From Pristionchus mayeri (lineage: Eukaryota; Nematoda; Chromadorea; Rhabditida; Neodiplogasteridae), in the NCBI GenBank assembly GCA_036245805.1, contig BTRK01000002.1, forward strand, positions 6,568,689 through 6,632,688: a stretch of 64,000 bases of DNA. The letters run 5' to 3'. The position numbers and the translations under genes are program-made. The notes beneath the pieces are model-generated. The model was not told where the DNA came from. It searched no databases and was given only the letters and a program-made list of their open reading frames with translations. Shown one piece after another: positions 1-11,985 of this stretch (position 1 is its first letter; each line of letters starts with the position of its first letter).

Positions 1-26
1 CATGAGTGCTTGCGCAGCGCTCTTCG

Positions 27-782
27 ATTCATTGTCGAGGTACATATACCTCATGGATATCTACCTCCTCAACCTCTTGATGTTCTCTTATGAGCTCACT
101 GATTAATCTAAACATAAATGTATACTTATGTTTATAATTATCGCTAATTAATATCCAACCCTGCTCGAACAACCGGAGAACGATATGGCCAACTTCTTGA
201 AATGAAGTTTCTTGAAAACGTTAAAAATTAAATATTCCATCGAGGCGTTCATTTTCCCCTACAACACAAAATATTTTCAGAAATATTTGTCCAGGCAAAC
301 TTTGTGAATCTGGATAAACAACTCCTCAGTTGATCCATTTTTGAAATATTTAGCGAGTTCTTCTTCTGGCTGATCCAATTTCAGTATGTAACACTCATTA
401 TCCTCTCAGACTCTGATCCTTGGAAAGCGCTGAAATAGATCCGATTGATACTTGACCACAGGAAAATAATTTGATTATTGAATATATTTTGCTAGGTATT
501 CACAGTACAAATAATTTATTGAAACGACCCGTCATTCCTTGTTCTTTCTCGTAGTAACCAAGAGTTTATGGAACCCAGCTTTAAAATTATACTCGACCTA
601 CACCCGTCGAAAAACGGTTTCTATGCGACGATTGTCTGTTGTTTCCTCGTCTTTTGGGGCGGGAATAGATTGAAGCAAAGTTTTTTTCGGTCTATCATAT
701 TAGTTTTTTGGTCTATCATATAACTTCTGAATGATCTTGGTGATTATCTCGTTCGGAAGGCTCCGAAAAGTTTTCTGAAAAT
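27..782 (-). pseudogene. F-box gene copy, left member of inverted pair
   Basis: Read on the minus strand, an acceptor near 783 opens an exon with an F-box-like start (SLPNEIITKIIQKL, about 780-700). Then follow a segment containing LKLDQPEEELAKYF (about 437-300), a segment with FKKLHFKKLAISFSG (about 255-155), and a last exon LISELIREHQEVEEVD ending in a stop near 27. The order F-box then a repeat-like C-terminal region fits nematode F-box proteins, which recruit substrates to SCF ubiquitin ligases. Frames do not join cleanly between the blocks and a stop follows DKYF, so a decayed copy is more likely than an active gene. The same blocks recur inverted at about 2050-2716 and after 5467. The F-box call is moderate. 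The downstream domain is not recognised with certainty. Confidence 0.45.
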
Positions 783-1127
783 AAGGATGATCGATATGTC
801 AATGACGTGCCTAAAAGCTGATGAAAAGGTGAATACGAGCGTATACAGAAGCAATACGGGGATCGTACCCATGCGTTACCTTTGTCGAAATATCATCAGC
901 TGGTTGTTCATCATCCGCAAGCATTTTGTAGACGATTTACTGTAAATTCGCCTGTTTAATGTAAACATATAAATGCGATGCCACACAAATACATATTAAA
1001 ATTCTAAAAGTGCCGGGCGATTAGTTACCACTTTGGACGGTTAATGCGGCGTGACTTATTGAGTATTTAGTCAATATTTTGTTATTGTTTTGTATTTATG
1101 TTGCATTTGTCAGAGTCATAATTGAAG

Positions 1128-1671
1128 ATGCTAACAGGTAAAGAAGAGCATGCAGTTGGAGAAGTCGAGAGAAAGGTAGTGCTCTAATTCTTACTATTCT
1201 CAAAATTATATATGTGCCTTAGATTAACACAACATATAGTAATGAGAAGGGAATGGCGGTCTTAAAGCTTACCAAACAACAGATTCAGAAAACGTTCCTC
1301 GATTTGCCGAATGAGATTCAAACAGGGATAATCTGTAAGTTAAACTTGATCGATCGTAAAAAGTTCAGTCACGTGAACAAACATATCAATGGACTTGAAG
1401 AAATAGCTGGACATCGTCGATTCGAGCACATAATATTCAGGTAATCAAACCTAGGTCAGAATTATATATAATGGAATGTGTTTTTCTTGCATGTCTATAT
1501 CATCACTTTATATTTAGGAATATTGGGGAATCCATGTATTTGGACAAAATCGTCTATACAAACGAGCCAACAACATGTCACACTCAAATGTTGTTAAATT
1601 TTTCTCTCCAGGGAGAAACAAGAAAGCTCAGGATCGGTGTAAGTGTCGTATTTGATTTTTTACTGGTGTAA
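1128..1671 (+). CDS. F-box protein gene, 3' end probably missing
   Basis: Proposed exons are 1128-1175 (16 codons, donor GTAGTG), 1223-1440 (after an acceptor at 1221-1222) and 1518-1671. Exon phases agree (0, then 2). Exon 2 holds the F-box: FLDLPNEIQTGIICKLNLID followed by KFSHVNKHINGLEEIAGHRR. Exon 3 continues with NIGESMYLDKIVYTN and MLLNFSLQGETRKLRIG, then meets a possible donor near 1637 or a stop at 1669-1671. F-box proteins bridge SKP1 to substrates in SCF ubiquitin ligases. The length is far below a typical nematode F-box protein of about 300 residues, so the 3' part is missing or lost. The exon 2/3 pattern matches the broken F-box gene at 58.6-61.2 kb, which supports the splice model. 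It could be a young fragment rather than a working gene. Confidence 0.55.
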
Positions 1672-2049
1672 GAGTCGCATTTGTTTTGCGGCGCACTCTA
1701 AAAGCGCCGGATTAGAAAAATGCGAGGAGCGTGAGCTTAAGTGGATGGAGTTAGCCTTGAGAAAGCGGGCGAAAAAAACGTAAATCGCTACCAGAATTTC
1801 GATTTGTTATGCTCTCACTTTGCGATATCGCTATAGTGTTATAGTTTGGCCGTCCGTAATGTAAAAAAATGTTAGGGCGAACAATTTAGGGAGTACCTGA
1901 CGACGAGATGAATATTGAAAGCCTTGTGTCGCGTCTGAAGACCCTCCGATTTCATTCGCTGGATTTTTTTATTTAATTATCGCCCGATGCTTCATCAACT
2001 AAGTCCTGTTTTTTTTTAAAAGTTTTTTTCCTATTTTTTAAACAAACTA

Positions 2050-2716
2050 TATTTTTCAACTAGTATCCCGAACGATATAATCACCAATATCATTTCAATA
2101 TGATAGACCGGAAAAAATGTGCTTCAATCAATTCCCTCAAATAACTTCAGCAGACCGCAGACTGTAGTCGCATAGAAAGTGTATTTTTCGATGGGGTTGG
2201 TAGTGTATAATTTGAGTTACGAGTCATTTTCTCTTCAATTCCAATGTTCTCTCGATTTTGTTTGGGCTAGGCTGCACTAGGTCGGATGAGAACTATTGCG
2301 TCATGCCGCCTGCGATAAATCAAAGCCGGAATTACGCAATAGTATCATCCGGCCTAGCGCCGGCTATGCATAGCTGCTGAAATGTCTTCACCAATGTAAT
2401 TGGTATAAGTCGGATATATTTCAGTGCTTTTTAAGGATTGTTTCCGAGGATACTGAATATTACGTACTGAAATTGGATCAACCAGAAGAAGAACTCGGTA
2501 AATATTTCAAAAATTGATCAAATGAAGAGTTATATATCCAAATTCACAAAGTTTGCGTGGGCTGCAATATTTCTGTTAATTTGTAAAATTGTATACTAAA
2601 ATGAACGCCACTATGGAAAGCCTAATTGTGAACGTTTTCAAGAAACTGCATTTAAAGAAGTTGGGCATATCTTTCTCGGGTTGTTCAAACAGGTTTTAAT
2701 ACTGTGCTAACAATTT
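2050..2716 (+). pseudogene. F-box gene copy, right member of inverted pair, split by RTE
   Basis: This is a plus-strand copy of the blocks at 27-782: an F-box start SIPNDIITNII (about 2055-2090, quickly followed by a stop) and the LKLDQPEEELGKYF block (about 2445-2510), then in-frame stops. Its last block (the TGAGCTYATAAG region) resumes at about 5467-5530, on the other side of the RTE insertion at 2718-5457. The small MITE at 2274-2360 also lies inside it. Stops, the MITE and the LINE make it a dead copy. Confidence 0.45.
2274..2360. mobile_element. MITE, CACTAGGTCGGATGAG family
   Basis: This is an imperfect hairpin of about 87 bp. The left end reads CACTAGGTCGGATGAGAACT and the right end is its near reverse complement ending CCGGCCTAGCG. 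Related copies are at 18764-18840 and, as partial copies, at 24147-24196 and 33705-33745. No coding capacity. Confidence 0.7.
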
Positions 2717-2717
2717 A

Positions 2718-5457
2718 CTTACTTAGATACTTAGAAGATCCATCTTCAACGGCCGGTGCCGCGTGGATCACAAGTCCGCCAGTCTTCTCTATCGCGTGCC
2801 CGCGTGGTCCAATGGCGGTAGGGGGCTCTCGTAGCGGAAGATCTGGTGGATCGTCCGGTGCTGTAGGGCATCTTCGCGTACTCCTCGATCGAATCTCTCC
2901 ATCTGGCGGGTGGTCTTCCTTGTGGGCGAGTGAGATCGGGAAGAGGGAACCACTGCGTGACTCTCGTAGACCATCGATCGTCGTCTCGTCTCAGTACGTG
3001 TCCAGCCCAGCGATGCTTCGCTCTCCTGATGTAGTCGACTGGGTCGGTGAGGAGGGAGAGGCGTCGGATATCTTCGCTGCTTCGGTTCGCTTCTCGCATC
3101 GTGTGAAGGCTCGTCCCGACAAGTGACCTCTCCAGAGCACGATGAGTAGTCTGCACGAAGGAGAGGACTGTCGTCGTTAGAGGGCAAGTTTCGGCAGCAT
3201 AGCAGAGGGCGGGAAGGACGTGAGAGTCGAAGAGAGAGGCGCGTAGCTTCGCATCTTGGAGTTGCGATGTGACCTCTCTGATTTTCCCGAAGGCGGCCCA
3301 GGCTGCTCTCTTCCTCCTCAGAAGCTCCGTCCGTAGGGATCCGTCACAACGGAGCTCACGTCCGAGGTACACGTATGAGTCCGTCTCCTCGAGTGGGTCA
3401 CCGTGAAGGGAGATGGCGGGGCCGGGACACCACTCGTTCTTCATCAATTGGGTCTTCTTTCGGTTGATGGAGAGACCTATCTTCTCTCCTGTCTCGGCTA
3501 GCTCATTCAGTATCCTTTCCAGAGTTGATGTATCCGTACCGAGTAGTACGATGTCGTCGGCGAAGCGAAGATGGGAGAGGTTCTTCCCGTCGATGGTGAC
3601 TCCGACTTCGCTCCAGTCGAGATCTCTCATGCAATCCTGCAGGGCGGCCGTGAAGAGCTTGGGGGAGATCGTGTCTCCTTGCCGTACTCCCTTGCCGATT
3701 GGAATGCGAACAGGCCGTTCGAATGGCTTCATCTCGGTGTAGCAACCGGAATTCAGCGACTCGAGGCACTGTACGTAGGAAGAGTCGACTCCAGATCGGG
3801 CAAGGGCATTGAGCACTGCCGGCACCTCCACGCTGTCGAAGGCCTTGCAGTAGTCGACAAAGACTAGGCCGAGTGGAAGGTGGAACTCTCGATGGTGTTC
3901 GATGATGGTGGACAAGGTGTGTATATGGTCGATGCATCCAAACCGGCGGCGGAATCCTGCTTGCTCAACTGGCTGAGCATCGTCCAACGTCCGTTCCATT
4001 CGCGTAACAAGCACCTTTGTGAAGAGCTTGCATGGAATGGAAAGAAGGGCGATCGGGCGGAAGTTGTTGAGGTCGGCGTGGTCTCCTTTCTTGTGGATGA
4101 GGATGGAGTTCGACCCTTTCCACTGGCTGGGGAAGTCCATGTTGGCGAAGTAGCGGCTAAATCGGCCGGCAAGGAGAGAGTGGAGAGGGGGACCACCGTT
4201 GCGAAGCATGGCTGTGCTGATCCTGTCGGGGCCGAGTGCTCCATCCTTCTTCGTCCGGGATATGGCGGAACGAATCTCCGATGGGAGAATGGCCAGTGGA
4301 GTGGTTGGCGGAGGGGTAGGGCAGCGGGGAACTTGGGTGTCCGATCGAAACAGGTCCGAGTAGAACTCCTGAATCCTATGCTCCATCGCCGAACGGTTCG
4401 TAATCGGCTCTCCATCTCGGTCCAGCACTGCGTCCATCGGCGTTCGTCCCTGGTGGAGAGACTGCTTCGCCTTCTTGAGTGATCTCTTCTCTTCGGCGGC
4501 CTTCAGCAAAACTCTCTTGCGGTGCTCCTTGAGGTCCAACTTGACTGAGGCCTGGCACGTCCGATGTGCCATCACCTTCTCGAAGGTAGAACATGTAGGG
4601 TCTCGGTTACATTGTCCTCTCTGGATCCAGAAGCGAGACTTCTCTGAGAGGCGAGGAGGAGGAGGGACGGGAGGGATTTCCGCTCTTCGGGAGCACTCCT
4701 TCAGCCCAGTGGCTAAGAGGGAGTAGTCCTTCGAGGGATCGGGGTCCGTTCTCCATTCGTACTTGCGGATGGCTTCCTCGTATCGAAGGGGATCAATATC
4801 GGGACGGGGCGTCTTCCTCTTAGAGTATCTCCAGCTCTTCTCAATCTTCACATCCAGGCGAATCCGTGCACGGACGAGTCTGTGGTCGGAGGGGAATGTG
4901 AATCCACTCACGACCGAAACGTCTTGGGCCATCCAGCGGCGATTTGTGATGAAGTGGTCTAACTCGAGACGGGTCTTTCTGGCTTCTCCCGCAGACTCCC
5001 ATGTCCATCGCCTACTCGACTTCTTCTGGAAGAAGGAATTGGCATGGAAGGAGCGCGTGCGAGAGAGGAAGCGGAAGTCACCGTCTCTCCTTGGGCCGGC
5101 TCGCAGATTGAGATCTCCTCCGATGATACGGTAGAATGACTTCTCTCCACTGTAGACTGCGGCTACCTCCTCGAAGAAGGATTCCCGCTCTTCCAATTTG
5201 GCTGCCGAAGTGGGGGCGTAGATGGAAAAGACGGAGGTAGAAGATCTGCCGATTCGAATGCGGAGGACGGCGATACGGGGGGAGTGGACGGTGAAGGAGA
5301 GGATGGAGGGGACGAGACGCGGGTGGATGAGGAAACCAACTCCGCCTACGTTTTTTCCAGTCACCTTAGGTCCGAGGATGAGTCGGGCGCCTTCAGTGAG
5401 GGTACGTTCGACGAGAGTCAGTGACTTGGTCTCCTGGAGGCACACTACATCGTAGCG
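2718..5457 (-). mobile_element. RTE-clade non-LTR retrotransposon, 5'-truncated
   Basis: The insertion is bounded by a perfect 9-bp target duplication AACAATTTA (2709-2717 and 5458-5466). Its 3' end (low coordinates) has a short TACTTAG-type simple tail, as RTE elements have in place of a long poly(A). The 5' end is cut inside the endonuclease domain, typical of incomplete reverse transcription. It landed inside an F-box gene copy. Confidence 0.9.
2746..5455 (-). CDS. RTE endonuclease / reverse transcriptase polyprotein
   Basis: This is one open frame of about 900 codons reading on the minus strand. The N-terminal ~200 residues are an AP-type endonuclease: CLQETKS, then IIGGDLN and PSDHRLV, the metal and catalytic motifs of that fold. 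The reverse transcriptase follows at about residues 430-680 with FRPIALLSIPCKLFTKVL, EQAGFRRRFGCIDH, VFVDYCKAFDSVE, RQGDTISPKLF and the catalytic box LRFADDIVLL. The C-terminal tail RAKHRWAGHVLRRDDDRW is characteristic of RTE-type elements. The open frame enters from the truncated 5' end, so the first methionine is not a real start and the first ~10 endonuclease residues are lost. The last ~45 codons look out of register with the family's usual end, suggesting a late frameshift. The long open frame implies a fairly recent insertion. Confidence 0.9.
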
Positions 5458-5466
5458 AACAATTTA

Positions 5467-6535
5467 ATTGCTAATAATTTTATTTAGAATCATAAGTGAG
5501 CTTATAAGATATGATAAAGCTATTGAGAGGTGGATTTACATTGGTGGGATCTCGAAAATAAAACAGCGAGTGCTAAACAATCATTATTGGACCTGCCTCC
5601 GTTGAAAAAAGTGCCGAATTCAAACCAGTGTTAGTGAAATTTTCCCCGTTTTCTTTGAAAATTGCTATTATTTGTATTATTATAATATTTTCACACAGGG
5701 ATTCAGTAAATTCAGTAGTGGATGACGAAATGTTGGTTCACTTGATCGGGTAATGTTCCGTTCTCGAACTCGACGTTTCCACCTCTGAACGAATCGCTGG
5801 ACATGGACTAGCTAGAGCATTTCAGGAATGAAAAAAAACATGTGTTTGTTATTTTTTGATATTGTAATTAAAAGTTTCCACCGGTTGAAAAATGACATGT
5901 ATGATTTTGAAGAATATCGAAGAGTCAATTTTAAATTCTCAACTCGAATCCTTGACGTGTTTGTGGAAACGATGGATCCCTCAAAATTCTCGAGTAACGG
6001 TAGGACTCTCCTCGATTTGCATGCTCTCTCGTCTCTCTAACCGATGAGAGAGTGTGCGGTTTGGAGAGAGCGAGACCATTGCTCAAATTTTCGATCTGTA
6101 AGGAAGAGTTACTCACGATTGCCTCACATATCGAATCTGGCACGCGACTGGAATATATGTTGAATGTCGGTAAATTACCATTATTTTATTGACATTAAAT
6201 TTTTTGTTCAAAAGATATTTCATCAATTTTGGAATTTATTTCTGGCATGAATTTATGGAGAAAATGATGTTACATTAATCAGAATAAGATAAAAATGACT
6301 TACTTCGAAAAAGGATAATGGATGACGTTTGGCCATATGTACAGTATCGGAGCTTTGTTTACAACGCCAATTCTGTCAGCTGAGTCTTTGTTTTTGCCTG
6401 ATGACATATTGGCTTAATCAAATTTCACCCATGTTGAATCAAAACAATCACACATGACAGTTGAAATAATATTCAACTTGAAAGATACTATATCTATGTA
6501 AGAAAATACAAAGAATATTTTATATTAGTAATATA
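5467..6535. other. Gene-poor stretch with one hairpin MITE
   Basis: The first ~60 bases are the displaced end of the F-box copy interrupted by the RTE. A hairpin at about 5995-6090 (GCTCTCTCGTCTCTCTAACC core, ending CCATTGCTC) belongs to the same family as 22907-22995 and 59474-59566. I see no convincing exon elsewhere. Confidence 0.5.
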
Positions 6536-7862
6536 CAGTAGCGCCAATAAGTATTGAAACGATTTGTTATTTTGCTATAACTTTTTGGCTGATATATTTA
6601 GCAATTTGGATGTTGTAGTGCTATACACCAAATCGATCGAGGAATACGATGCACATATTGCGTCATTACATGCACCATAACAGATTGCGTAGTGATGACG
6701 CATTCGAATTTCACTTTTTCAAACAGGCTTTTTTCTTACATAGATTTTTTCCTACTCGCCAAACTTTCTGTGGTTGGAGTCAAGCCCGAGGCCTACCCAG
6801 AAAAAAAATTTGAGGTTGCTGCGCGACCGTACGTTTGCTGCAGCCTTGCTGCAAAAAGGGGGTCTGAAATTCAGATATTGGCTTCTTGATCAGCTAGAGA
6901 CTCATTCAAAGCACCAAAATGATCCTCATTGCGATCCCAGATGATCCTGTCAATATGGAAACGATATTCCAAAATTTGCCCTCAGGGCATGGACAATTCA
7001 CTTTTCACATGATCACTTTTTGGAGATTCATAACTATGTAGGAACTGTATATAAAAATCTGGTTTTTGCTAATCATGATTTCGGAGCTATCGAAGCCAAT
7101 TAACTCCAAACTTGCACATATGTATGCGGACCATCGTAGTATGTTATTCTACCAATTTGAGCTTGATTGCTTCTTTAGAATTAAAGTTACAGCCATAAAT
7201 GTACCAAAACTTTAATTGGTCAAAAACATGTAACTTTAATTCTAAAGAAGCAATCAAGCTCAAATTGGTAGCATAATATATTGCGATGGTCCCCAAACAT
7301 ATGTGTAAGTTTGGAGTTAATTAGTTTCGATAGCTCCGAAATCCTCATTTTTAGTATACCTTCCATTGGCGGTCGCTTCAGTCTCGATTTTTTCGGGAAC
7401 TCGGAAAGTGAGTTGAAGATTCTGCGATGCATGCCGAACAGTTCTTTGAAGATTGGAAGCTATTGGTCACATTTCTTTATAGATAAGATAGTTTGAATTT
7501 TGGAAAAATCGTCAAAAATGGTCAAAAACATGCCATTTTCGTCCAAAATGACCCATTTGATAAACAAATTACTCAGTGAGCGCATTCGAAAGCCCAAAAG
7601 ATGCTCTTTCGAACCTGCTAATTTACATTTGAATAAATTTATTTCTAGATTTTTGGCATTCATTTTACTAGAAACACCGATTTTGCTCGACATATTGATT
7701 TCTTAGTGACCTACCGTACACTACCACGATACACACACCGCATAGATGATTATATTGGTAATCATAAAAGATTAGTATATCTGCAATTTTGTGAGGATTG
7801 GAAAAGTTTGAGGAAAGTTATGCTTGAAAAACCCCAAGGTGATAGAATTTTGGCCGCTACTG
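6536..7862. mobile_element. Tc1/mariner-like element, decayed, with internal palindrome
   Basis: The left end CAGTAGCGCCAA follows a TA at 6534-6535. The right end is the inverse (TTGGCCGCTACTG) followed by TA at 7863-7864. Length 1327 bp fits the superfamily. No transposase frame remains. About 7080-7345 is an inverted repeat with arms of ~120 bp (both arms carry AAAGTTACA/TGTAACTTT and GCAATCAAGCTCAAATTGGT), possibly a nested hairpin element. Confidence 0.6.
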
Positions 7863-9991
7863 TAGCCCGTTATTTTCGTCGGTAGGCGGAGGCCGACCAC
7901 CCCTCCCCCTCAGGGCGCAACCGCGCGCGCGTGAGTAAATGTCGGCTCTACTGGTGACCTACAGTGCATTGCTGCCAAGTAAGCTAGCAAGGCAAGGTAG
8001 ATCACTAGACGGTGAGCGCGGACGCGTGGGAGGGACAGGACAAGAGAGCAGACCCGGAGCAACAGCACGCGAGAGGGTAGACTGACAAGACTGGCACTTA
8101 ACCTCTCTCCTTATCATAAACTCCGCCCATCGCGCAAACGCTCAGTAAGTCTTGCATACTCTTCCTTCATTAGACAAATAAAACATTGTTCTTAAAAAAG
8201 GGGAGGATCTTATTTCTTTTAATAGGCCTAGCATTGATTTCTCGTCATTCTTCAATTATGATAACTTCGCAAATGGTGACCGAACTCTCAGTTCATCAGA
8301 TTCAATCTCCCAAAGAGTTTGCCAATGTACAGCACGAAATCCCTCCATCCAATTCACAATCTACTCCCTTTGCCACGCTTGAAAATGTCAATGGTCAAAT
8401 TCATTCAATAATTCCCGAAGCCACTATCCCTCAAGACAAAAGCATTCAACAATGTTCAGCTAGATATACTCCCAACTTATTCACAACCATCTGTAATAGC
8501 GCAGGTCAAAAACTGTGACGATTCAACTATTCCTCCTCTCCCACAATATCACAATCCCGATACATTTCGCGATACACAGTTCGATACCTCTTTGACAAAT
8601 ACACAGCCGACTGTAATTGCAACAATGGATAACAACCCCTCTTCTTATTCTCCCATCACTGGCAACTCTAGGCATTTCTGCCAAGCCAATATTGCTCGTC
8701 CTATGGTAAGTTTTCTCATTTATTAGCAATCTTATAATACTATTTATTTCAGTCAAAAAAGCAATGGTCATTCCGTCCAAGAGGCGTACAAGTACTACTC
8801 TGCAACCCATGCTTTCAGCTCTTCAAAAAAGAACATTTGCTAATTACGGACGCTGAGACAGTTCTCTCTATCCGCATATGCTCAAACTGTGTTCGACGCA
8901 ATCGATATTCACGCTTCGAGTTCAATAACTAACTGCTCGGTCATAATGTTTATCATCTCCATAACACCCTCATATATTTAATCGTAAATGTACCATTCCC
9001 ACTCGATTTGTCATTGTGTACAAACACTTTTTTTAAAATCAACATTTTTATCAATTCCAACAAGTTCCAACAAGTTCATACACAAACTTATTAGCATTTA
9101 CTCGGGGAAGACAATTCTCACGTAATAGTCACGAGACATTGCCAATTCATTATAATGAGCAATGCTCTTAATATCCTCCTGCGCGAGGATAGAAGCAGAG
9201 CTCAAGTTCTCCTCAAGAAAGGGTCGCTCTCCCGGATTATCGGGCCCACCAACTCTTCGTTATTGACCAAGACCGACCAGACAGCATGTGAAATGATTGT
9301 CTGCACACGCTTCACGCTCATTACTGAAAGACGTCTCATGTGTCGATATTCAAGAACATCGCCCTTCCACCAACAATCTAAATGTTTACATCACCAAAAA
9401 CTCCTGTAGGTATATCTCACTTGTTCAGTTGATCCGTCGAGTGAAAATCTTGGAATAGCAATGGTTTATAGGGGGATATCTTTGATGATAGTATAGATGT
9501 GCCTAGTTTCTCTTGAGTGAGAAGGATGACGATCGAATTTGTTAATAATATCCGGCATATCTGGAGAAAATATTTTATATACGCGCGGAAAACTTACCAA
9601 TCACCGCGCTATGACGGGGAAAAGAAAAGTATGAACAAATGATGTAGGAATGTGTCTTGAGAGATCTAACAGGCGTAAACGCTCTGGTGAAGTTTACGAT
9701 GCGTTTGTGCAATGGGCGGAGTTTATGATAAGGAGAGAGGTTAAGTGCCAGTCTTGTCAGTCTACCCTCTCGCGTGCTGTTGCTCCGGGTCTGCTCTCTT
9801 GTCCTGTCCCTCCCACGCGTCCGCGCTCACCGTCTAGTGATCTACCTTGCCTTGCTAGCTTACTTGGCACCAATGCACGGTAGGTCACCAGTCGAGCCGA
9901 CGTTTACTCACGCGCGCGCGGTTGCGCCCTGAGGGGCGGGTACGACCTGGGGGTGGTCGGCCTCCGCCAACCGACGAAAATAACGGGCTAC
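7862..9991. mobile_element. 2.1-kb element with long terminal inverted repeats
   Basis: The ends are GTAGCCCGTTATTTTCGTCG at 7862 and its exact reverse complement finishing at 9991. The inverted repeats run inward about 280 bp (both contain GGCCGACCACCCC, CGCGCGCG, AAGCTAGCAAGGCAAGGTAG and ACGCGTGGGAGGGACAGGAC). It starts at the TA that closes the previous Tc1-like element. The interior carries a reading frame at 8186-8931. I found no target duplication that decides the superfamily. Confidence 0.75.
8186..8931 (+). CDS. Unrecognised cargo frame of long-TIR element, CxxC pairs
   Basis: The first part (8186-8518) is open. A more likely internal start is at about 8259 (MITSQMVTELSVHQIQ). It is Ser/Thr/Gln/Pro-rich and looks disordered. 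A +1 frame, open from about 8414, continues the same composition to a clear donor (ATG|GTAAGT, about 8705). After an acceptor near 8753 the next exon reads RGVQVLLCNPCFQLF and later ICSNCVRRNRYSRFEF with a stop near 8931. The two Cys-x2-Cys pairs about 26 residues apart suggest a small zinc-binding module. The frame change near 8420-8520 may be a missed intron or a mutation. I recognise no transposase, so it may be an accessory or DNA-binding protein of the element. Function unknown. Confidence 0.35.
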
Positions 9992-10714
9992 ATTCCACTA
10001 TTACTTACGTGATAATTGATTGTTTGTAGATTGGTGTATGCTTCTCGCTAGTGTAGGTAGCGACGGTGAGATGTTGTAGGCATCTGTGTTTCGAATAATG
10101 TTATATATAAATTCAATAAATCTTGAAAATATATCATTCAAGCGACGTGATATGCAACAGTAATCGCGAGGAATAAAAGAGCATGGAATAGACGAACTAA
10201 TTTAAAAGAGTGAATGATGGGCTAACTACTCAAGGCTGTTTATACCAATTTCGTGACCGGAACCTTTCAATCTGAGAGGGCGGTGCAATTGCAAGCATAC
10301 CCGCTGGCTAGTCATCGAGGATTGTAAACAATGAAGCTTCGAGGTAAACCCTTCTGGCAACCCTTCAGCAATACTTGAACGAATCTTACTACTGGGAGGT
10401 CAAAGAATAATGTAGATTCCAATCCACAAGAAGTTCGAATCACCATTATTATTTACAGTACAGAAAGGGCATTATTCCAAACCAACTACGAATCGAGAGG
10501 GCTAATATGATATTTCAGATTCCTGAAAATTGAATGTAAAAAAACGAGAAATTATCAACCTCTCCATCCCCGCAATAAACACACACGCGGAATTGCTCAC
10601 ACATCTCTGACTATTCCAATTTCAAAAGTTCTTCCACGTAAAAATGTGTGTATTGGTTCATTAACATTCGTTTCTTACCATAAACATGTGATCTACTCAA
10701 TATTAATCATTAGA
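9992..10714. other. No gene seen
   Basis: AT-rich sequence between two mobile elements. I see no exon with paired splice sites, no RNA gene and no terminal repeats. Confidence 0.5.
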
Positions 10715-10841
10715 CCATATAGCACGCTGTAAACTAAAAATTCTGCAATAAGTGCTCGGACAGTGAAAATTAGCCTCACCTGGACATTTATTATTAATTG
10801 CGATTTCATTGGCAAAAAAAGATCATTCGCATACAATATGC

Positions 10842-11561
10842 GGGGGTATGACAGAAGCGCAACGACAAAAGCGCAGTGCCAAAAACGACAAAAGCGCAAC
10901 CGACAAAAGCGCAACGACAAAAGCGCAACTCTAAATATCTCTCGAGAGAGGGGTGATTATGGTTCGAGGTTGGCATCAATTAATTACTATTAATTAGCAG
11001 TATCTTCCCTGAGGGCATATTAGTGACGTCACTATTTTTAGACATATAGGGGGTCATGGTAAAAATCGGGATGAAAGTTTGTGTTGGATCTAGACGACGT
11101 ATCAATGCCTACACAATCTACAATACACCATCTTTAATTTGTCGGCTACCGTATCCCGATACACCATAATCTAGCAGAGGCTCACAAGTTGATGGAGAAC
11201 GACCCTGTTTTCTCTGAAATATCTCAACTAGGAAATGGTGTATCGGGATACGGTAGCCGACAAATTAAAGTTGGTGCATCGTAGATTGTGTGGGCATTGA
11301 TACGTCGTCTAGATCCAACACAAACTTTCATCCCGATTTTTTACCATGACACCCTATACGTCTAAAAATAGTGACGTCACTTTTTTCAGTGACGTCACTA
11401 ATATGTCCTCAGGGAAGAGACTGATAATTAATAGTAATTAGTTGATACCAACCTCGAAGCATAATCACCCCTCTCTCGAGAGATATTTAGAGTTGCGCTT
11501 TTGTCGTTGCGATTTTTGAAACCTAGTTGCGCTTTTGTCGTTGCGCTTCTGACATACCCCC
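10842..11561. mobile_element. Fold-back element with tandem GACAAAAGCGCAA ends
   Basis: This is a near-complete palindrome with centre about 11200. The outer ends are G-rich (GGGGGTATGACA) followed by tandem copies of CGACAAAAGCGCAA, then arms with CTCTCGAGAGAGGGGTGATT. It is flanked by an 8-bp duplication CAATATGC (10834-10841 and 11562-11569). No reading frame. Compare the related design at 29891-30851. Confidence 0.8.
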
Positions 11562-11714
11562 CAATATGCTAAATCTTACCAAAAATGACCTGCTCTCAAA
11601 ATAATTTCCGCAACAAAATTGCTTGGCAATTTTTTCATGGTTTTGAAAACCGTGAAAAATTGTCTAGACAATTTTTTTCACGTTTTTGGCTCGAATTGAA
11701 CATCACTTGCACGC

Positions 11715-11985
11715 GTGCAAAAGTCGAGAGCATTATAAGGGGATCGAACCAGTAACTGAATAGATACAATTGAACTGCTTTACCAATATACTACTTGTTC
11801 GTGTTTATGTCATTCTCCCTTTGGAGTAATGGCTGCGCGGTCTGTGAAAAGTTAGATGATTTGCATCCGAGGTAATCACAACCGTGCATTCATTGTCCAA
11901 AATGGACAATGATAAAAGTATGAGTGAATAGTTCAGTGATAAATCGACCTTGGTTCAAATCCCCCATTGTTTCATCGAATTTTGC
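11715..11985. ncRNA. Two tRNA-like sequences, inverted, inside a fold-back
   Basis: On the minus strand at about 11800-11715 there is an A-box-like TATATTGGTAAAGC and a B-box GGTTCGATCCC with tRNA-like spacing. On the plus strand at about 11915-11985 there is GAATAGTTCAGTGATAAATC followed by GGTTCAAATCCC. Neither has a pairing acceptor stem that I can see. These are probably tRNA-derived (SINE-like) relics. Confidence 0.3.

Noticed and set aside
2704..5134. Many plus- and minus-strand frames of 60-200 codons across the RTE
   Set aside because: They are shadows of the GC-rich 899-codon RTE frame, with no domain of their own.
8523..8810. Minus-strand 95-codon frame in the long-TIR element
   Set aside because: It is opposite the plus-strand frame that has splice signals and Cys pairs. 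No start context or domain.
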